In this document: positions 34,330 through 46,080 of the stretch, piece after piece
Layout: every line of letters starts with the position of its first letter
Numbering within the stretch: the first letter of the stretch is position 1
From: Homalodisca vitripennis
Taxonomy: Eukaryota; Arthropoda; Insecta; Hemiptera; Cicadellidae
Reading direction: 5' to 3'
Length of the DNA stretch: 64,000 nucleotides
Assembly: GCF_021130785.1 (NCBI RefSeq)
Contig: NW_025777549.1
Coordinates: 1 to 64,000, forward strand
Made by a program: the position numbers and the translations under genes
The notes under the pieces: model-generated
The model's database searches: none
Seen by the model: the letters and a program-made list of their open reading frames with translations, nothing else
Told to the model about the DNA's origin: nothing

Positions 34330-37289
34330 ATATTGCCATCAATAATATCACAATTCCCAAGAGATTTCTGGCAATTCTGAGTCATATCCTACTAATTGCA
34401 AAAATAGCAAACCCCGCAAAATGTATTGTCTGGCTAATTCAACTTATAGTACTGTTATATTTAAACTTTCAAAATGATTTTAACGTAAAGAAAACTCTCC
34501 TGTTCAATACATAAAAACAAAGTGGAAGCAATCTGAGTCAGCTCTGTTTAGTTTAAAAACATTTTCATCCAAATAAATACAGTAGCTTCAGACCAAAATT
34601 GTTATACGGCTATATAGAATTGTTAAAAATGAATATAGAAGCTACTTGATAACCTAATCCTTTTGCAAGTCAGTTAAAAATGTATGTACCTTGACTGGCA
34701 TTTAATTTGGTTTATTTTTTTTTATTAGCATAGATTTCATATGGTTGTTCCTTATAGGAAAATAAGTATCAACAATGAAGAGCAACACACGATAACCTGC
34801 CCACATAATTCTTATAAATTCTATATCACCAGAATCTAACCAAATCACAAATTTTACTACTTGATAACGAGTATTTACTTTAATACATTTAAACTTTAAA
34901 TAAATGAAACGTTTAACTGCAAGAAAGTAGTATTTTTTCAGAACAATGTGTAACACCAAGAATGACTTCAAATTTATTTACTTCAGCTACTTTACTATAT
35001 ACTTATGAAATTTGTATAATTAAACAGCTTTAACTTTTTTATTTTAATGCTTATACATTTTTTTAACACAAGTTTAGTATTGTAAAATATACTGCTGATT
35101 CTAATTCTTTTCCGTCAATAATATTTCTAATATTTTATAAATAGGCAAGCTTATACGATGAAATTGAGCAGCCACGAAAGGAATATTTTACTTTGGTTTT
35201 TAGTTAAATTAAGGCTAAATTTAACAAAATATAACATGGAGAGAGTATTCGGGCAATAAAAAAAGTTATTATTACATTTTTTACACTTCCAGTATACGAC
35301 TGAGTAGAATCCTCTACCAATTGATAAATTACCCACCTGGACACTTGCATTAGAGATTATATTCCCTCATTTACATATTAGAATTGCTAATGGGTCTTAC
35401 AGAGTGTGGACTATGGTCGCTGAACATATATTGCTTTTCCTTCTCTCCATATTTATTTAGTTTACTTAATTTGCCTAATTTACATGAAGATTGAAAGCAA
35501 ACATATTTGGTCTGCAGTTTTGTTAATCAAATGTATCAATTTGAGTAATTGCACAAATAGTTATTGACCTTTTTGTAACAAGCGGATTTTTAAGAATACC
35601 TTATTAAATGCAATAGGGACCAACAAATGAATTATGAAAAATCTTTTAAATATTAAACGCTAATGGACTCCTGATTATAAAATAGAGTGAACAATATATA
35701 CATAACATTTTTCTGACATTATATAGGTTGCTATTTTAGTTATATAAAAGCAAAAGTCTTCATGTGTATCATCACAATCGGACAGTAATTTTTATTGATA
35801 TACAATTAATAAGTATGTATTGAATTTACAATAATATATTTATTGCATTCTAAATGTATTCTATTAATGAAAGTAATTATCTAATTAATCAATTATCTAT
35901 TACTAGTAGTTAATAACGCTTTAATGCAATTTAGTAGGCTTTGAACCTGTATGAGAATAGCACAGCAATATATACAATTTACATACACAAGTCTTACAAG
36001 CCTTTTTTTGTCAAATGAAAACGGAAGAAACATTTGAATAAATCTATGTTCATATCTGGGACCTAATGCATGTCTATGAAACAATTCATTACAATCGGCT
36101 TACTAGATTATGCGTGAAAGCGAAAAAAAAACAAAACAAAAGCACTTTCGCACTTATAATATTATTAGTATTAGGATAGTTATTATATCGAAAGTCAAGA
36201 TTTTAATATGGATATTACGTCGATAGTTGTACTATTTTCATAATTAAGATCACCTGCTAAGATCCTAATCTATCTTGAACCCGAATTAGACAATCCTCAT
36301 TCCGAAGGGGGTCATTCTACGAAATTTAGAAGTTAAAGCTTTGGTTAAGTTTTAAGATACAGTCACTGATCTGTTGCAAACTAGAGATAGTAATAGCTGT
36401 GAGTTAGCTTTCGTTTATTCCTAAAAAAGTTTTCGAGGGAATTCTGCAGATGAAAAATTGTGATTGTGGGTCGTTTAATTTAATCCATCTATAGTAACAA
36501 GAGCAGTTGGTGTAAACTATGAGACACGTGCCAGTCTCATGGACGGATTAGTGGCTAGCTTGGTCCGTTCCACCATAGTAACTGTAGTGGAGGTATACCG
36601 TGAGATGTGCAGTCAGTAGGATTATGTACGCTACTCACGTGATGACAGCATTATGAGGTTCTGTTAACATGTATGGCTACATACGTTTGGACCTTATAAG
36701 GAATGTTTGAAGCCAATTGTATGTGCTAATTAGGGGAAACTCTAACGCAGAGAACTACATCTACACTTCTTACAAACACTCTTAGGCAGTTGAGTTAGTA
36801 TTGACAGCGGCATATAGCCTACTCATCGTGATACATACAAAAACCAGTGCAGTTACATAGTGAATGTGTGTCAGAATGGAGATCGTGATGAATCGTGAGA
36901 TCATTGATATAGGAAGTAACTCCATGAAAGTGTGACTGAGCATTGGCTAAGGAATCGGACATTGGTTTATCCCCTCATACATTTTGAGTTTACAATATTT
37001 GCACAGTACGATTAATGGGTGCCAGACCGTGTTAAAGTACAAATCTGGCTTATATAAACTAGGTTTAAGAGACTTTTAGTTCCAAAGTAGATTCCAAGAC
37101 TTAATGCTATATTATCAGTTGAAGGTACTGCAAGTACTTTTAATTTAAATGAAAAGAAATGGCGAGTACGACCACATTGTTATTACAATTATATCTACTT
37201 AAACACCATATGCAAAGTAGCAAATTTTAAGTACTAAATTTAAAAAACAATTTATATTTTTATTGATTTTTAATTTTCAAAATTAACGA
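34330..37289. other. AT-rich non-coding DNA with a GC-richer patch
   Basis: 36230-37060 is less AT-rich (for example around 36480-36720) but shows no open frame, tRNA fold or recognised repeat. The remainder is background. Confidence 0.4.
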
Positions 37290-37665
37290 GATTAAACGTG
37301 TTTTAAAGTTATAGGCCAAGAAACGATCACCAATCACACCTCCCCAAGCATTAACACTAAATCACTATGTTCAGGACCGCTCATTATTGTAAAATGATAA
37401 CGATAAAATTTATTCTTTTGTAAACTTTTAAAATTGTACTTTTACTCATGCCGGTGTCAGCTGCAAGGTCCTAATCTCTCGATCTTGTCTGACTCCGTCC
37501 TTATTTGTCTTACGCGTGAAAATCCAACGCTGCTGCCTCCTACTTACTCCGATTCTTCCGCAAAAATATATCTCAGTGTCATTGTAAGTCGTGACTCTTT
37601 AAAAAAGTCTAAAACCAGTTGTGCTTTACTAGCGAAATTTTGTTCATATAATGTTGAACTCTCAT
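37290..37665 (-). pseudogene. Possible transposase scrap (Tc1/mariner-type DDE), heavily decayed
   Basis: On the minus strand scattered blocks resemble an insect DDE transposase: VLDFFKESRLT (near 37620-37590), SKST followed by KNKFYRYHFTI (near 37440-37388), and NAWGGVIGDRFL (near 37352-37318), recalling the family's YrYHft...Q.L and NvWaGIiGD.iiGPyf segments. In intact members these last two blocks are about 80 residues apart; here only about 11, so a deletion would be needed. The alternative is chance resemblance. Confidence 0.3.
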
Positions 37666-40393
37666 AACTGTACTTAAATGAGAAAAATAAAACGATTTAT
37701 CATATTTCATAAAAGCTTAGGTTTGTAAGCAGTTTCTATGACATTTGATAGTCTGTAGCAATTAATGTAAAGAATTGTGAACGTCTGCTTTTCCTTTTAA
37801 TCTTTAAAAAAATGAGAATTTCTCAGTGTAGGTCGATGAAATTATTATTTCTAGAGATTCAGAACCATTAAACGTTATCCTTACTTACTCAAAATTGAAT
37901 GTAGAATACAATGGTAGTTATAAAGTTTTGAGAAATATGTTGTAATTTCATAGTAATTTTAAAATTTTGGCGAAATGTACATCTTTTTTATTAAAACACG
38001 AAAAAGAGTTTCTCTAGGTGCACGTGAGTGTAGTGTCTTTTTATTTCCTCCGATCGTCCTTATTATTTTTTTGTAACATCATAGCGTGAACAGTATATAG
38101 ATTATGAACACACGCTAAACTTAGGGTCAACGTGGGAGGCTACGTCCTACAGCGAACAGCAATCTGGCCCGAAAAGCGGCGAATGATTTGAAGTTATTTT
38201 TACTGCCATAGTAAAGGTGGATTTTAACACCAAATGTCAACTCTCCACGTTACCTCATTACAAATTAACCGTGCATGCAGACGGATGCACACAGGTACAG
38301 AATTATGCTTTCGCTATGGTCTGGTCGGGGGAACTCTGGTTAACGCTCAGCGAATTAAATTTTTAGTGGCAAATTTTTAACACATGAATACTGTGTAAGA
38401 GCGTAACTACACATTGTACAAGCAATAAATGTTTTGCAAAATTTAATTGTATGCCTTCTGTACAGATATACATAATATATACGTAGTTCTATTTGCATCT
38501 TTAATATTATAGCAACACACTTAGTCTGGATATCGAATAAGAAACATATATTCTATTTCAAGGCCTTTGTTTAAGGACATTATACTAGTTATATTCAAAC
38601 ACTGGTGTGACTTTATACGTTTATTTATCGTTTAACTTGAGTTTAAATGTACCTTGTTCTCTTAGAGCATAGATAAGAGACCTTGCATGGTTGTTTCTCA
38701 ACAATAAACAGCATTTGGTAATTACTGCATAAACAAATACTAGCTTCAGAAGTTTGTATTTTATTATTAATTATATGTAATGAGCATGTTTTAAATTAAG
38801 AACTAACGGTAAGGAGCGGGTAGAAAATTAACAATATTGATACTGTTAAGGGAATGTTGCTAAAGCAAGATTTTATTAGCTTATTTGAAAGAGCAGCATT
38901 TCTAAGATAAACATTTAAAAAAATACAAAATCAAGCTACTAAGACTAGAAAATGTAGTAACTTCAAGAGATGAAAATTTAAAATCTGTTTTGTGTCTGTC
39001 CACATGATATCTCAAGAGTGATCTGACTTGAAATTTTTTATAAAACTTCATTTATATATAGACAACTTTAAGACCAATGAAGTTGCTTGTCTTTTGATGG
39101 AATTTTCTTTACCTTTAAAAATGTCTTTACTTTAGTCTTACATATACCCATGATGGCCACGAGAAAATTTCAGAATAAATACATTTTTAAACAGAGTATA
39201 GGCGTATAACATTGTGACAAGTGACATAGTGTAATATGTATCCTAACTACAAGTAAGATTCTCGACAAGTATTACATGTGTACACATAAAATTTTGCATG
39301 ATAATAATTTCTACTTTCTAAAGGTGGGTTTTATGGTGGTGCATATCCTACTATGAGATTTGGCTGAGCATCATTGAATTCTTTCATTTAGTAAGCTTGC
39401 ACAAATTTTCTTGTGTTTTCCACGGTTGGAAAAAAATATTTTCTGTGTAATTTCCTTTCCACAGAACATCTCAAGAGTTACTTAGCATTTACACCTGAAA
39501 TTTTGTATGTTACCTTTCATAAAATTTCATTAAACATTGTTGTTTTTTCAATTTACAACCCCAATAGGTTGTAAATTTAAAGTCAAATGATTTAAGTCTC
39601 TTCAACGTAAAACCATATTTAAAAAAAAACCCAATTATTTGGCTTGTAAATAAAAAAAGGTATGAAAGTGACACCCCACGATAAGTTATATGCTACAGAA
39701 TCGGTGTCCAATAATCCCAGAGCGTATATCAAACATTGGGCTTAGTCAACCCCAACAATACATTTGGCTCGTGTGTTTCTCATATTGACAGTCGTATACA
39801 ATTAATGGAACTTTAAATTCACAGACTCACGTGCAATACATTCCAATAAAATACACAATTTACGAAATTCAAGTTCGAATGATTTAACATTATTTTGATA
39901 ATAAGTTTACAACAGTATTTATACGTAATAATTGGTATAGCATTCCAGCTACAACTAATTTTACAATACTGTACTAAATTGTACATTAAATATGGGCTCA
40001 ATCATTATTAAGTGGTACTCTTTTAACTAATGATCACTGAAATATTTCATATAGCAAATATATCCTGGTAAGTATTTTCTCCTATCATAAGTTTAAAATA
40101 TTAAAATTATATTCCCTTAAATCATAGTTCAAATTCAATGGCTTATATCCCGTATGTTCAGTGGTTTGTTACGAACCAGGTTGGAGAATCGCTAAAAATG
40201 TATAACTAAATGTTCAAAACTATTAATTTGGCAGCAATATTTTTCTATTTTATCCACCTTCGGAGAAACTGCATCCAACCCTCATGGGCTGAGTATGAAA
40301 TTAAAGTAAAACTTACACCCTTAAATATAGATGGCATAAACTTGTAATTAGTTCGGTTTTAAAGTTACTTGTAAACACATTTTTCATCTTTTA
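37666..40393. other. AT-rich non-coding DNA with weak repeats
   Basis: Stretches near 38990-39070 and 39460-39540 share TCTCAAGAGT...TTGAAATTTT..AT...AAA.TTCATT, probably decayed copies of one repeat. A GC-richer patch at 38110-38350 is unassigned. Confidence 0.35.
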
Positions 40394-40660
40394 AGGGGAG
40401 ATGTACGCCCAAAAGAGCTACATGTACAATTTACACAGTTCATGTTCTTTTTTTCTCAGGAACTACCTACTTAAGATAGGACAATGACATTTTTACCACA
40501 TGTTTATGATATAGTTTTGTAGATACCCTACCAGTTTCAAACGTTTTTGGAAAAAGAATATACTTTTCTTGATTTTGTTTTGTAAAACGTGTTTTTTCAA
40601 TAAAGCTTTTGGAAAAACCTTTTTTTATTTTTTTATGTGGGCACATTTTTATGCTTAAAA
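40394..40660. mobile_element. Possible terminus of a Mutator-like (MULE) element
   Basis: GGGGAGATGTACGCCC followed by a T-rich stretch with TTTTTCTCAGGAACTA resembles in layout the end of the MULE fragment at 44631 (GGGGGGTCGGGCACATC...TTTTTCTCAAAAATTA). There is no transposase nearby and no matching opposite end, so this is tentative. Confidence 0.25.
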
Positions 40661-40904
40661 TACGTCTAAGATTATTTAAAAATTTACATTATTTATTTAG
40701 TATCAATATCTTGAAAAAACAATGCATTACGAAGCTTTCAGAAGAATAAAACAAAAAGCTAAAAATAGTTGAAATGTGCTGAAGGTAACAATGTCCAATC
40801 AAGCGGTTTTGCTTTTTGTGAGTGTACGACAATAGCGACCGTTTCTCTGAATGTAAAGCTGCTCCTGTAAAATCTTTACATACAATTTAACAATTCCTTT
40901 TCAG

Positions 40905-40999
40905 GACATGAGTCCGAGACTGCGTGGCACGGCGGGTATATTTTGTCTCTAGGAACATGGCCAAGTGAACCCTCGTTATCCAGTGTAGTACGTGACGTC
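40905..40999 (+). CDS. Candidate internal exon, 95 bp, unknown protein
   Basis: It is bounded by a pyrimidine-rich acceptor (ATTCCTTTTCAG ending 40904) and a consensus donor (GTC then GTGAGT at 41000). Exactly one frame is open through it: two bases then 31 whole codons, reading HESETAWHGGYILSLGTWPS then EPSLSSVVRDV. It is more than half G+C within a very AT-rich region and the composition is protein-like. No family recognised and no neighbouring exon identified. It could belong to a host gene whose other exons lie outside or far away, or to an unrecognised transposon. Confidence 0.38.
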
Positions 41000-42889
41000 G
41001 TGAGTATGAGGTATTCCTATGAAATATTTTATTAAAACTAGTTCAACGTAACGTAATAAAACCTTTTTAATAACACGCTCACTTAAAAGGATTGTTAAAA
41101 TTGATAATATAATACTAATTTTATACTTCTTTCCTCTTTTTTTTGGAAATATGTCATTGTAAAAAATATAAGCTCCGATAGAAGAGATTCCAACAGAGAA
41201 TTATATTTCATTATATCTTACATAGCAGGTTTATTAGTTATAAAATAATATTTGTAAAAAATTAATAAAATAATTTTAACTTCCTATGTTTGCTATCACC
41301 GTAATATTTAATTTTATAGTGTCGATTGTAATTCATATGTAACATAAACCAAATATTATTTAAAAAACTAAGTTTTAACAGAGTATTATTCAAAAACCAT
41401 TTTATTTAATAGAGAAACTATTTTTCCCAGTGAAATAAGACATTCCACTTATATTAGTCAACATGCTTTTAAATTTAAAACTTTCATGAATAATGTATTA
41501 TTGTATCGTAAATTATTTACCAATTTTATTGCTTGCTCATATTTTACAACCATATTTTCAGCAAAAAGATAATATGAAACTGTAGAGTGCTTGAGAGAAG
41601 ATTAGTGAAACTCGTTAAAAACTCATAATCCCAAAATTAAATTCCTGTGATCCAAAGCTAAGGATGCATCACTCTTAGCTGTTGGACGTCCTCAAAGTGA
41701 CTTTATCTGAATATATAATTGTGTAATTTAAATATAATTAATATGTATCCACTGTATTTTTATTAATAAGCAATAATATCTCAATGGTTTAATTTATGTA
41801 TATAGGCAAATATGTTCAAATGCATTGACAAATCTTTCTGAATCTTGGGACGAGTATAATATGTATATCAAATAATTCAAGTTATCGTATTTAAGATAAT
41901 AGAAAAGGTTAATGTAAATAAAATAATGGTTCTCATTACCATAAACGTGCTTTATAGTAATTCCTCTTTAGATTCAGCGCTTTAAGTTACAAATACTCTT
42001 CTTAGTTCAATGCAGGTAATAAATAAATGTATACAAGTATTTCTTTTTATTCTTGTAAAAATTTCAAATATAAATAACATAACATAAAATAAAAATTTTA
42101 AATAGACTTACATGCAATATTTTTCAGAACATTTTCTATCCCGGCCAAAGAAAATGAATCCCGGCTCGTGTTAATAATGAAGAAATTAAATTTTGTAATT
42201 CCGTATTTTAGAGATAGTTTGCATGGAGTTCACAAACAACTTATTTGCAGTGATTCCTGCTTATGCCTCTCACTGCGCTTTGGTATGATTTGTTTAATTT
42301 GAGTCAAATTCTAGTTATATGTTATGTTAGTTATGCGTAGTGTTTTTTTTTTATAAGTGAACAAAGGAAAATTTTTCGAAAATAACCTTTGTTTCCTCCA
42401 TAGTATATTTATTGAAAAAAAAAGATTACAGGAAATAGCAAGTTCTATTTACAAAATTAATGCAAGTAAAAACGTACGCGTTTTTCAATGGCATGTACAC
42501 TTGCCCAGTATCTCAAAAACAGTTTGAGATACAAAAATATTCTTAATGTAAAAAAGTGTATTATATAGTATAAGAATTTCCGGATGTTCATACATTATGT
42601 CTACCCTAATAAACAATAGAGCTGTGAATGTTTTTATATTTAAATGGTCATCACAGTGGGCATAAATAATGTATCAAGCTGGTCAGTGATCTTAGTGAGG
42701 ATATTAATAGGATAAATATTTGTATCACGTTTGAATAAATGCAAATTAGCAGTAAGTCCAGGTAATGTAAATGTAAGGATATTGATGATGTTAATGGTCA
42801 GTGTATTTTGTAAAATACAATTTTTTTTATATTAGGGTTAATGCATTTATCAGTTGTTTAATGACCATTTATTTTATTATCTGTATCTC

Positions 42890-42890
<1 letters not shown>
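41000..42890. other. AT-rich non-coding DNA
   Basis: Nothing recognised. Confidence 0.4.

Positions 42891-42934
<44 letters not shown>
42891..42934. repeat. (TA)n microsatellite, 22 units
   Basis: Uninterrupted TA run. Confidence 0.95.
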
Positions 42935-42935
<1 letters not shown>

Positions 42936-43576
42936 GCTATAATATTTTGGTGTCAAACTTAGTGATTTATCCCACATTTTTGAGTAATGTATTGGTACGT
43001 AAATGTTTTACTTTATATCCCTTTGAGCATATTTTAAGCTCTAACGCTTAAATGTAACTGAAGGTTTGAAATTTTTAAGGAATTTTTAAGTACAATTAGA
43101 ATTTTTCGTATCACAAATTAGTCCTTTAACGCGATACAACACTTTTAAAGTATTCAAATTTTTGAATAATAAAGCAAATAAAAGTAATAACTTTTATTTG
43201 TCACATTTCAAAAGATTAAGCTTTTTGAGATGTCCTTAGGATGAAATCAAGATGGTATATATACAGTATAAGTTGCTTTGATTAATGGCTAATCCTACCG
43301 TGATTTTATTAGGTGATTTCTCTTATTTTCTACGCAAATATACTCGTACTTCTGGTTTTGCCCCAATTTTATTCAACTATAAAGATTGAAGCTCTGTGGT
43401 CAAAGGGGAAGATACAGCCAAGTTGATCATATTCGTACTATTTCAACGTATTTACTTAGGTAAGTAAATTTTAGTCTTTTAATAACAGGTCGATTTAATC
43501 AGAAATATTCGAAGAAACATTGGAACCATTTTTCTTTCCCTCAAGTCTATGTTTATTATATTTTTAATGCAAGAAG

Positions 43577-43717
43577 TCAGTATCAGTCACTCGAGTTGGC
43601 CGGTCGTTATCGCTCTGCGCTCTTACTGAAGGTGAAGTGTAGCACGTGCTGTGTACAGGTTAGCTTAACCTGCTTGTACTGGACGTTACAGTGAATTCGT
43701 TCATTTTCGCCCTAATA
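43577..43717 (+). promoter_or_regulatory. LINE-B 5' leader / probable internal promoter
   Basis: GC-rich leader with TCAGT-type initiator-like sequences near 43580 and GTCGTTATCGC as in LINE-A. It also contains an inverted GGTTAGCTTAACC. The role is inferred from position. Confidence 0.35.
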
Positions 43718-44392
43718 ATGTCGGCTAACTGCAGCATTTGCAATCTGGTGTGTGACGATGAGAAGAGTTGTATTAAGTGTGTTGGGAAGTGTAGTGCAGT
43801 GATACATATTAACTGTGTTCCAAGCTAGACCCGTTCCAAACTCGAGTGGATGTGCGATGTATGCAGACTTGAAAAGGAATCCGTAAGTAGGCCGTGGAGT
43901 ACCTGGAGATGAGAATGAGAGACATGGAACAGTATTCGCGGATCTCTTACATTGAAATTAGCGGAGTTCCTGTGTCCCAGAATGAAGATGTGGAGAGTCT
44001 GCTGTGTGACATTTCCAAGGCCATCATTGTGGAGCTGAAGGAGAAGAGTGTCGAGGCGGCGCATAGAGTCCCCAGCTACAACAAGAAGCGAGCTGCCCCC
44101 ATCGTCGTCAAGTTCAAGTCCCGAAGAGACAAGGAGACGTGGATCAACGGCTTCAAGGCGACGCGACCCCTGACAGCTGACAAGATGAAACCTCAGGATG
44201 CCGAAGGAGAAGGTGTTCATCAATGAGCACCTTTCACCAGCAAACAAGCAACTCCTCTCCAAGACCAAGGAGGCTGCGAGGGACCGCGGCTACAAGTTCG
44301 TCTGGACCAAGGATGGGAAGATCTTCGTACGGAGGGACAGCGGCGATAGAGTCTTGAAGATCACTGGTGAAACGAGTGTCAGAGACATGTGA
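43718..44392 (+). pseudogene. LINE-B ORF1: PHD-like finger and RNA-binding domain, nearly intact
   Basis: From ATG 43718 the sequence reads MSANCSICNLVC then SCIKCVGKC, VIHINCV, an in-frame TAG, and WMCDVCRLEKES: a PHD-like finger (C-x2-C, C-x3-C, H-x3-C, C-x2-C). After a frame change the middle part (43894-44226) reads EMRMRDMEQYSRISYIEISG, with a coiled-coil-like start, then the ISGVP...AHRVPS...RAAPIVVKFKSRRDKE block typical of insect LINE ORF1 proteins. Another frame change near 44195 leads to KEKVFINEHLSPANKQLLSK and GYKFVWTKDGKIFVRRD, ending TGA 44390-44392. There are one nonsense mutation and at least two frameshifts in 225 codons, so it is a fairly recent pseudogene. Codon use is GC-rich compared with the surroundings. 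Confidence 0.85.
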
Positions 44393-44512
44393 GTACAGAG
44401 ATGTACATAGTTTGTATATAACTGTATCATATAACAATCAGCCTTGTATATAATTAGTTTTGCATATGGACCCAGAAAATAACATTTTAAATTTTTAATA
44501 TTTAAACAAAGA

Positions 44513-44630
44513 TTTTTTGCCTCCTCTGAAATTACATTTAGCTGCATCCATATAAATATTAGAAGTTTGAGACAAATTTTTGACATATTACTAGCCAGTT
44601 TAGCGAAATTAGACCACGAAATAGATTTAA
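44513..44630 (+). pseudogene. LINE-B ORF2, first part of the endonuclease
   Basis: The frame reads INIRSLRQIFDILLASLAKL then DHEIDL before the text changes abruptly to a G-run at 44631. This is the conserved beginning of LINE AP-endonucleases, equivalent to HQHIRSLRKNFDRFVAEL in LINE-A. The catalytic part is missing because of the MULE segment. Confidence 0.75.
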
Positions 44631-46080
44631 GGGGGGTCGGGCACATCTTATATCGCCCATGTTAATTTGGCCATTTTTGAAATACTTTTTCTCAAAAATT
44701 AGTTGAGCTATCACCTTACACATTTTTATTTTAAAGGTCCTGCTTCATAGCACATTTTAAGCATAGGATATTTAGATATTGTTAAATCTCTTCCAATAAT
44801 GATTTTTTATATACGAAAAAATTTTTATTTTGTATATACTCGTATTTTGTAATATTTTTGTTTTTATTTGTAGCTTATTTATTTTCTATATAATAAACTA
44901 TACTGCTTAGAAAAATTTCCTATGCTCAAATTAATCTTCTTTGTGTCCTGATTAAAACAAAAAAAATTGTGTTGATATCGCAAATAGTTCTTCAGAAAAA
45001 CTATTTTTTATATAGAAAAACTAAACTTTCGGAAAATTAACAAAAACAGAAAATATGTATTAGTTTTATAGTTTGACATACCCTAATGCATCCCAGATCC
45101 ATAAGAAGGGTTGTCTGGATCTTCCAGTTCTGCATAGAAGTCATCCAGCTTCTTCTTTGCCAAAGACCTCTTCTGCCGGCACTTCTTTTCGATTTCTTGA
45201 ACTGATTTTTCTTTCGTCTTTCAAAATCCTCAGCTCGTCAACTTGTTTCATCCGCTGAACGCAGTTGATGCCAGGAGTGATGCCAAGACTGCTTAAAATT
45301 TTGCATTTAAAATTTTTTCCATCATTATAAGTGCTAATGGCTTCATAAATACCTAGTTCCAAGGTATATTTTAGGACAAAAGTGCATTTTGGTAGCCTAG
45401 ACCAAATTACACTGTTGAGGGACTCGCAAGCATTCTGAGTGCCACCATGGAGACATTTGTAGCATGGAGCTACTCAGTCTTGGACAAATCTTTGAAGATT
45501 GGTTTGATTTCTTCCATAACAATTCTTGGAAAGTGAAAGTGATTCTTATGGTCATAGCTCTCATTATTATCCTAGGCTTTACGATATTTGCACCAAGAAT
45601 CAGGGCCTTTTGGGCAAAGGCCATGGTTAGTGTCCTTATTAGATTGTGCTAGGTGGAAGTATTCAGCCCAAATTGCTTGTTTCATTTGATCTAGGCTACT
45701 AAAATTCCTACGAATGGCCAGGCCAAAATACTTTTGTATTTCATTTATGCTAGCATAGGCGGCCGCGAAAACCAATTATCTTCCCATCCGTCAATTTAGT
45801 TTGGGACATTTTTTTGTTTCAGACGACGAAGACGAGCACCCCTACGCTTTTGCACATGGCCAATGCACTCAAGTTTTTCTATTGAAATGTCAGGACCATA
45901 TGGTTGTTCAGATACAACAGTGGATATTCAGCACTGTGTCCGTCACCCAAAAAATATTTGTACGGATGCCGTACGTTTCCTGGGATGATTTGAACATATC
46001 AACAATACCTGCAGTCTCCATCCCTCCGCTTGTTCCAGCATAATTGGCTGTGTATTCAAGACAGTGACGGCAGCAGTGTA
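44631..46080 (-). mobile_element. Mutator-like (MULE) element fragment inserted in LINE-B
   Basis: The edge at 44631 starts GGGGGGTCGGGCACATC, a plausible terminal-repeat start lying about 450 bp beyond the transposase stop codon. The other edge, near 46080, falls inside the transposase gene, so the N-terminal part and the second terminal repeat are missing. A matching terminal repeat or target-site duplication could not be found. LINE sequence resumes at EQLANMFNEYF (about 46088-46120). Confidence 0.75.
45083..46080 (-). pseudogene. MULE transposase, C-terminal two thirds, frameshifted
   Basis: MULE transposases move the element by cut-and-paste using a DDE-type nuclease fold. Reading on the minus strand: NYAGTSGGMETAGIVDMFKS (about 46050-45990), YKYFLGDGHSA with the catalytic-region GDG (about 45960-45930), EKLECIGHVQKRRGARLRRL (45879-45820), IQKYFGLAIRRN...QMKQAIWAEYFHL and NHGLCPKGPDSWCKY (about 45750-45580), KCLHGGTQNACESLNSVIW (45458-45402), LGIYEAISTYNDGK and LSSLGITPGINCV (45355-45255), and the C-terminus LDDFYAELEDPDN...YGSGMH before TAG 45085-45083. 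The order and spacing match the arthropod MULE family with the HGGTQN motif. Several frameshifts separate the blocks. The N-terminal start and zinc-binding region are truncated at the LINE junction. Confidence 0.88.

Noticed and set aside
34180..34514. Overlapping 66- and 98-codon frames, and a similar minus-strand frame at 52000-52215
   Set aside because: The shared protein text simply reflects the 329-bp repeat. Frames differ in length between the copies and small indels shift them, so protein-coding function is not supported.
36240..37060. Less AT-rich stretch considered as a gene fragment
   Set aside because: Stops are frequent in every frame and no splice-bounded segment stands out.
43825..44268. 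A 147-codon minus-strand open frame
   Set aside because: It is the antisense shadow of LINE-B ORF1, whose plus-strand motifs are clear.
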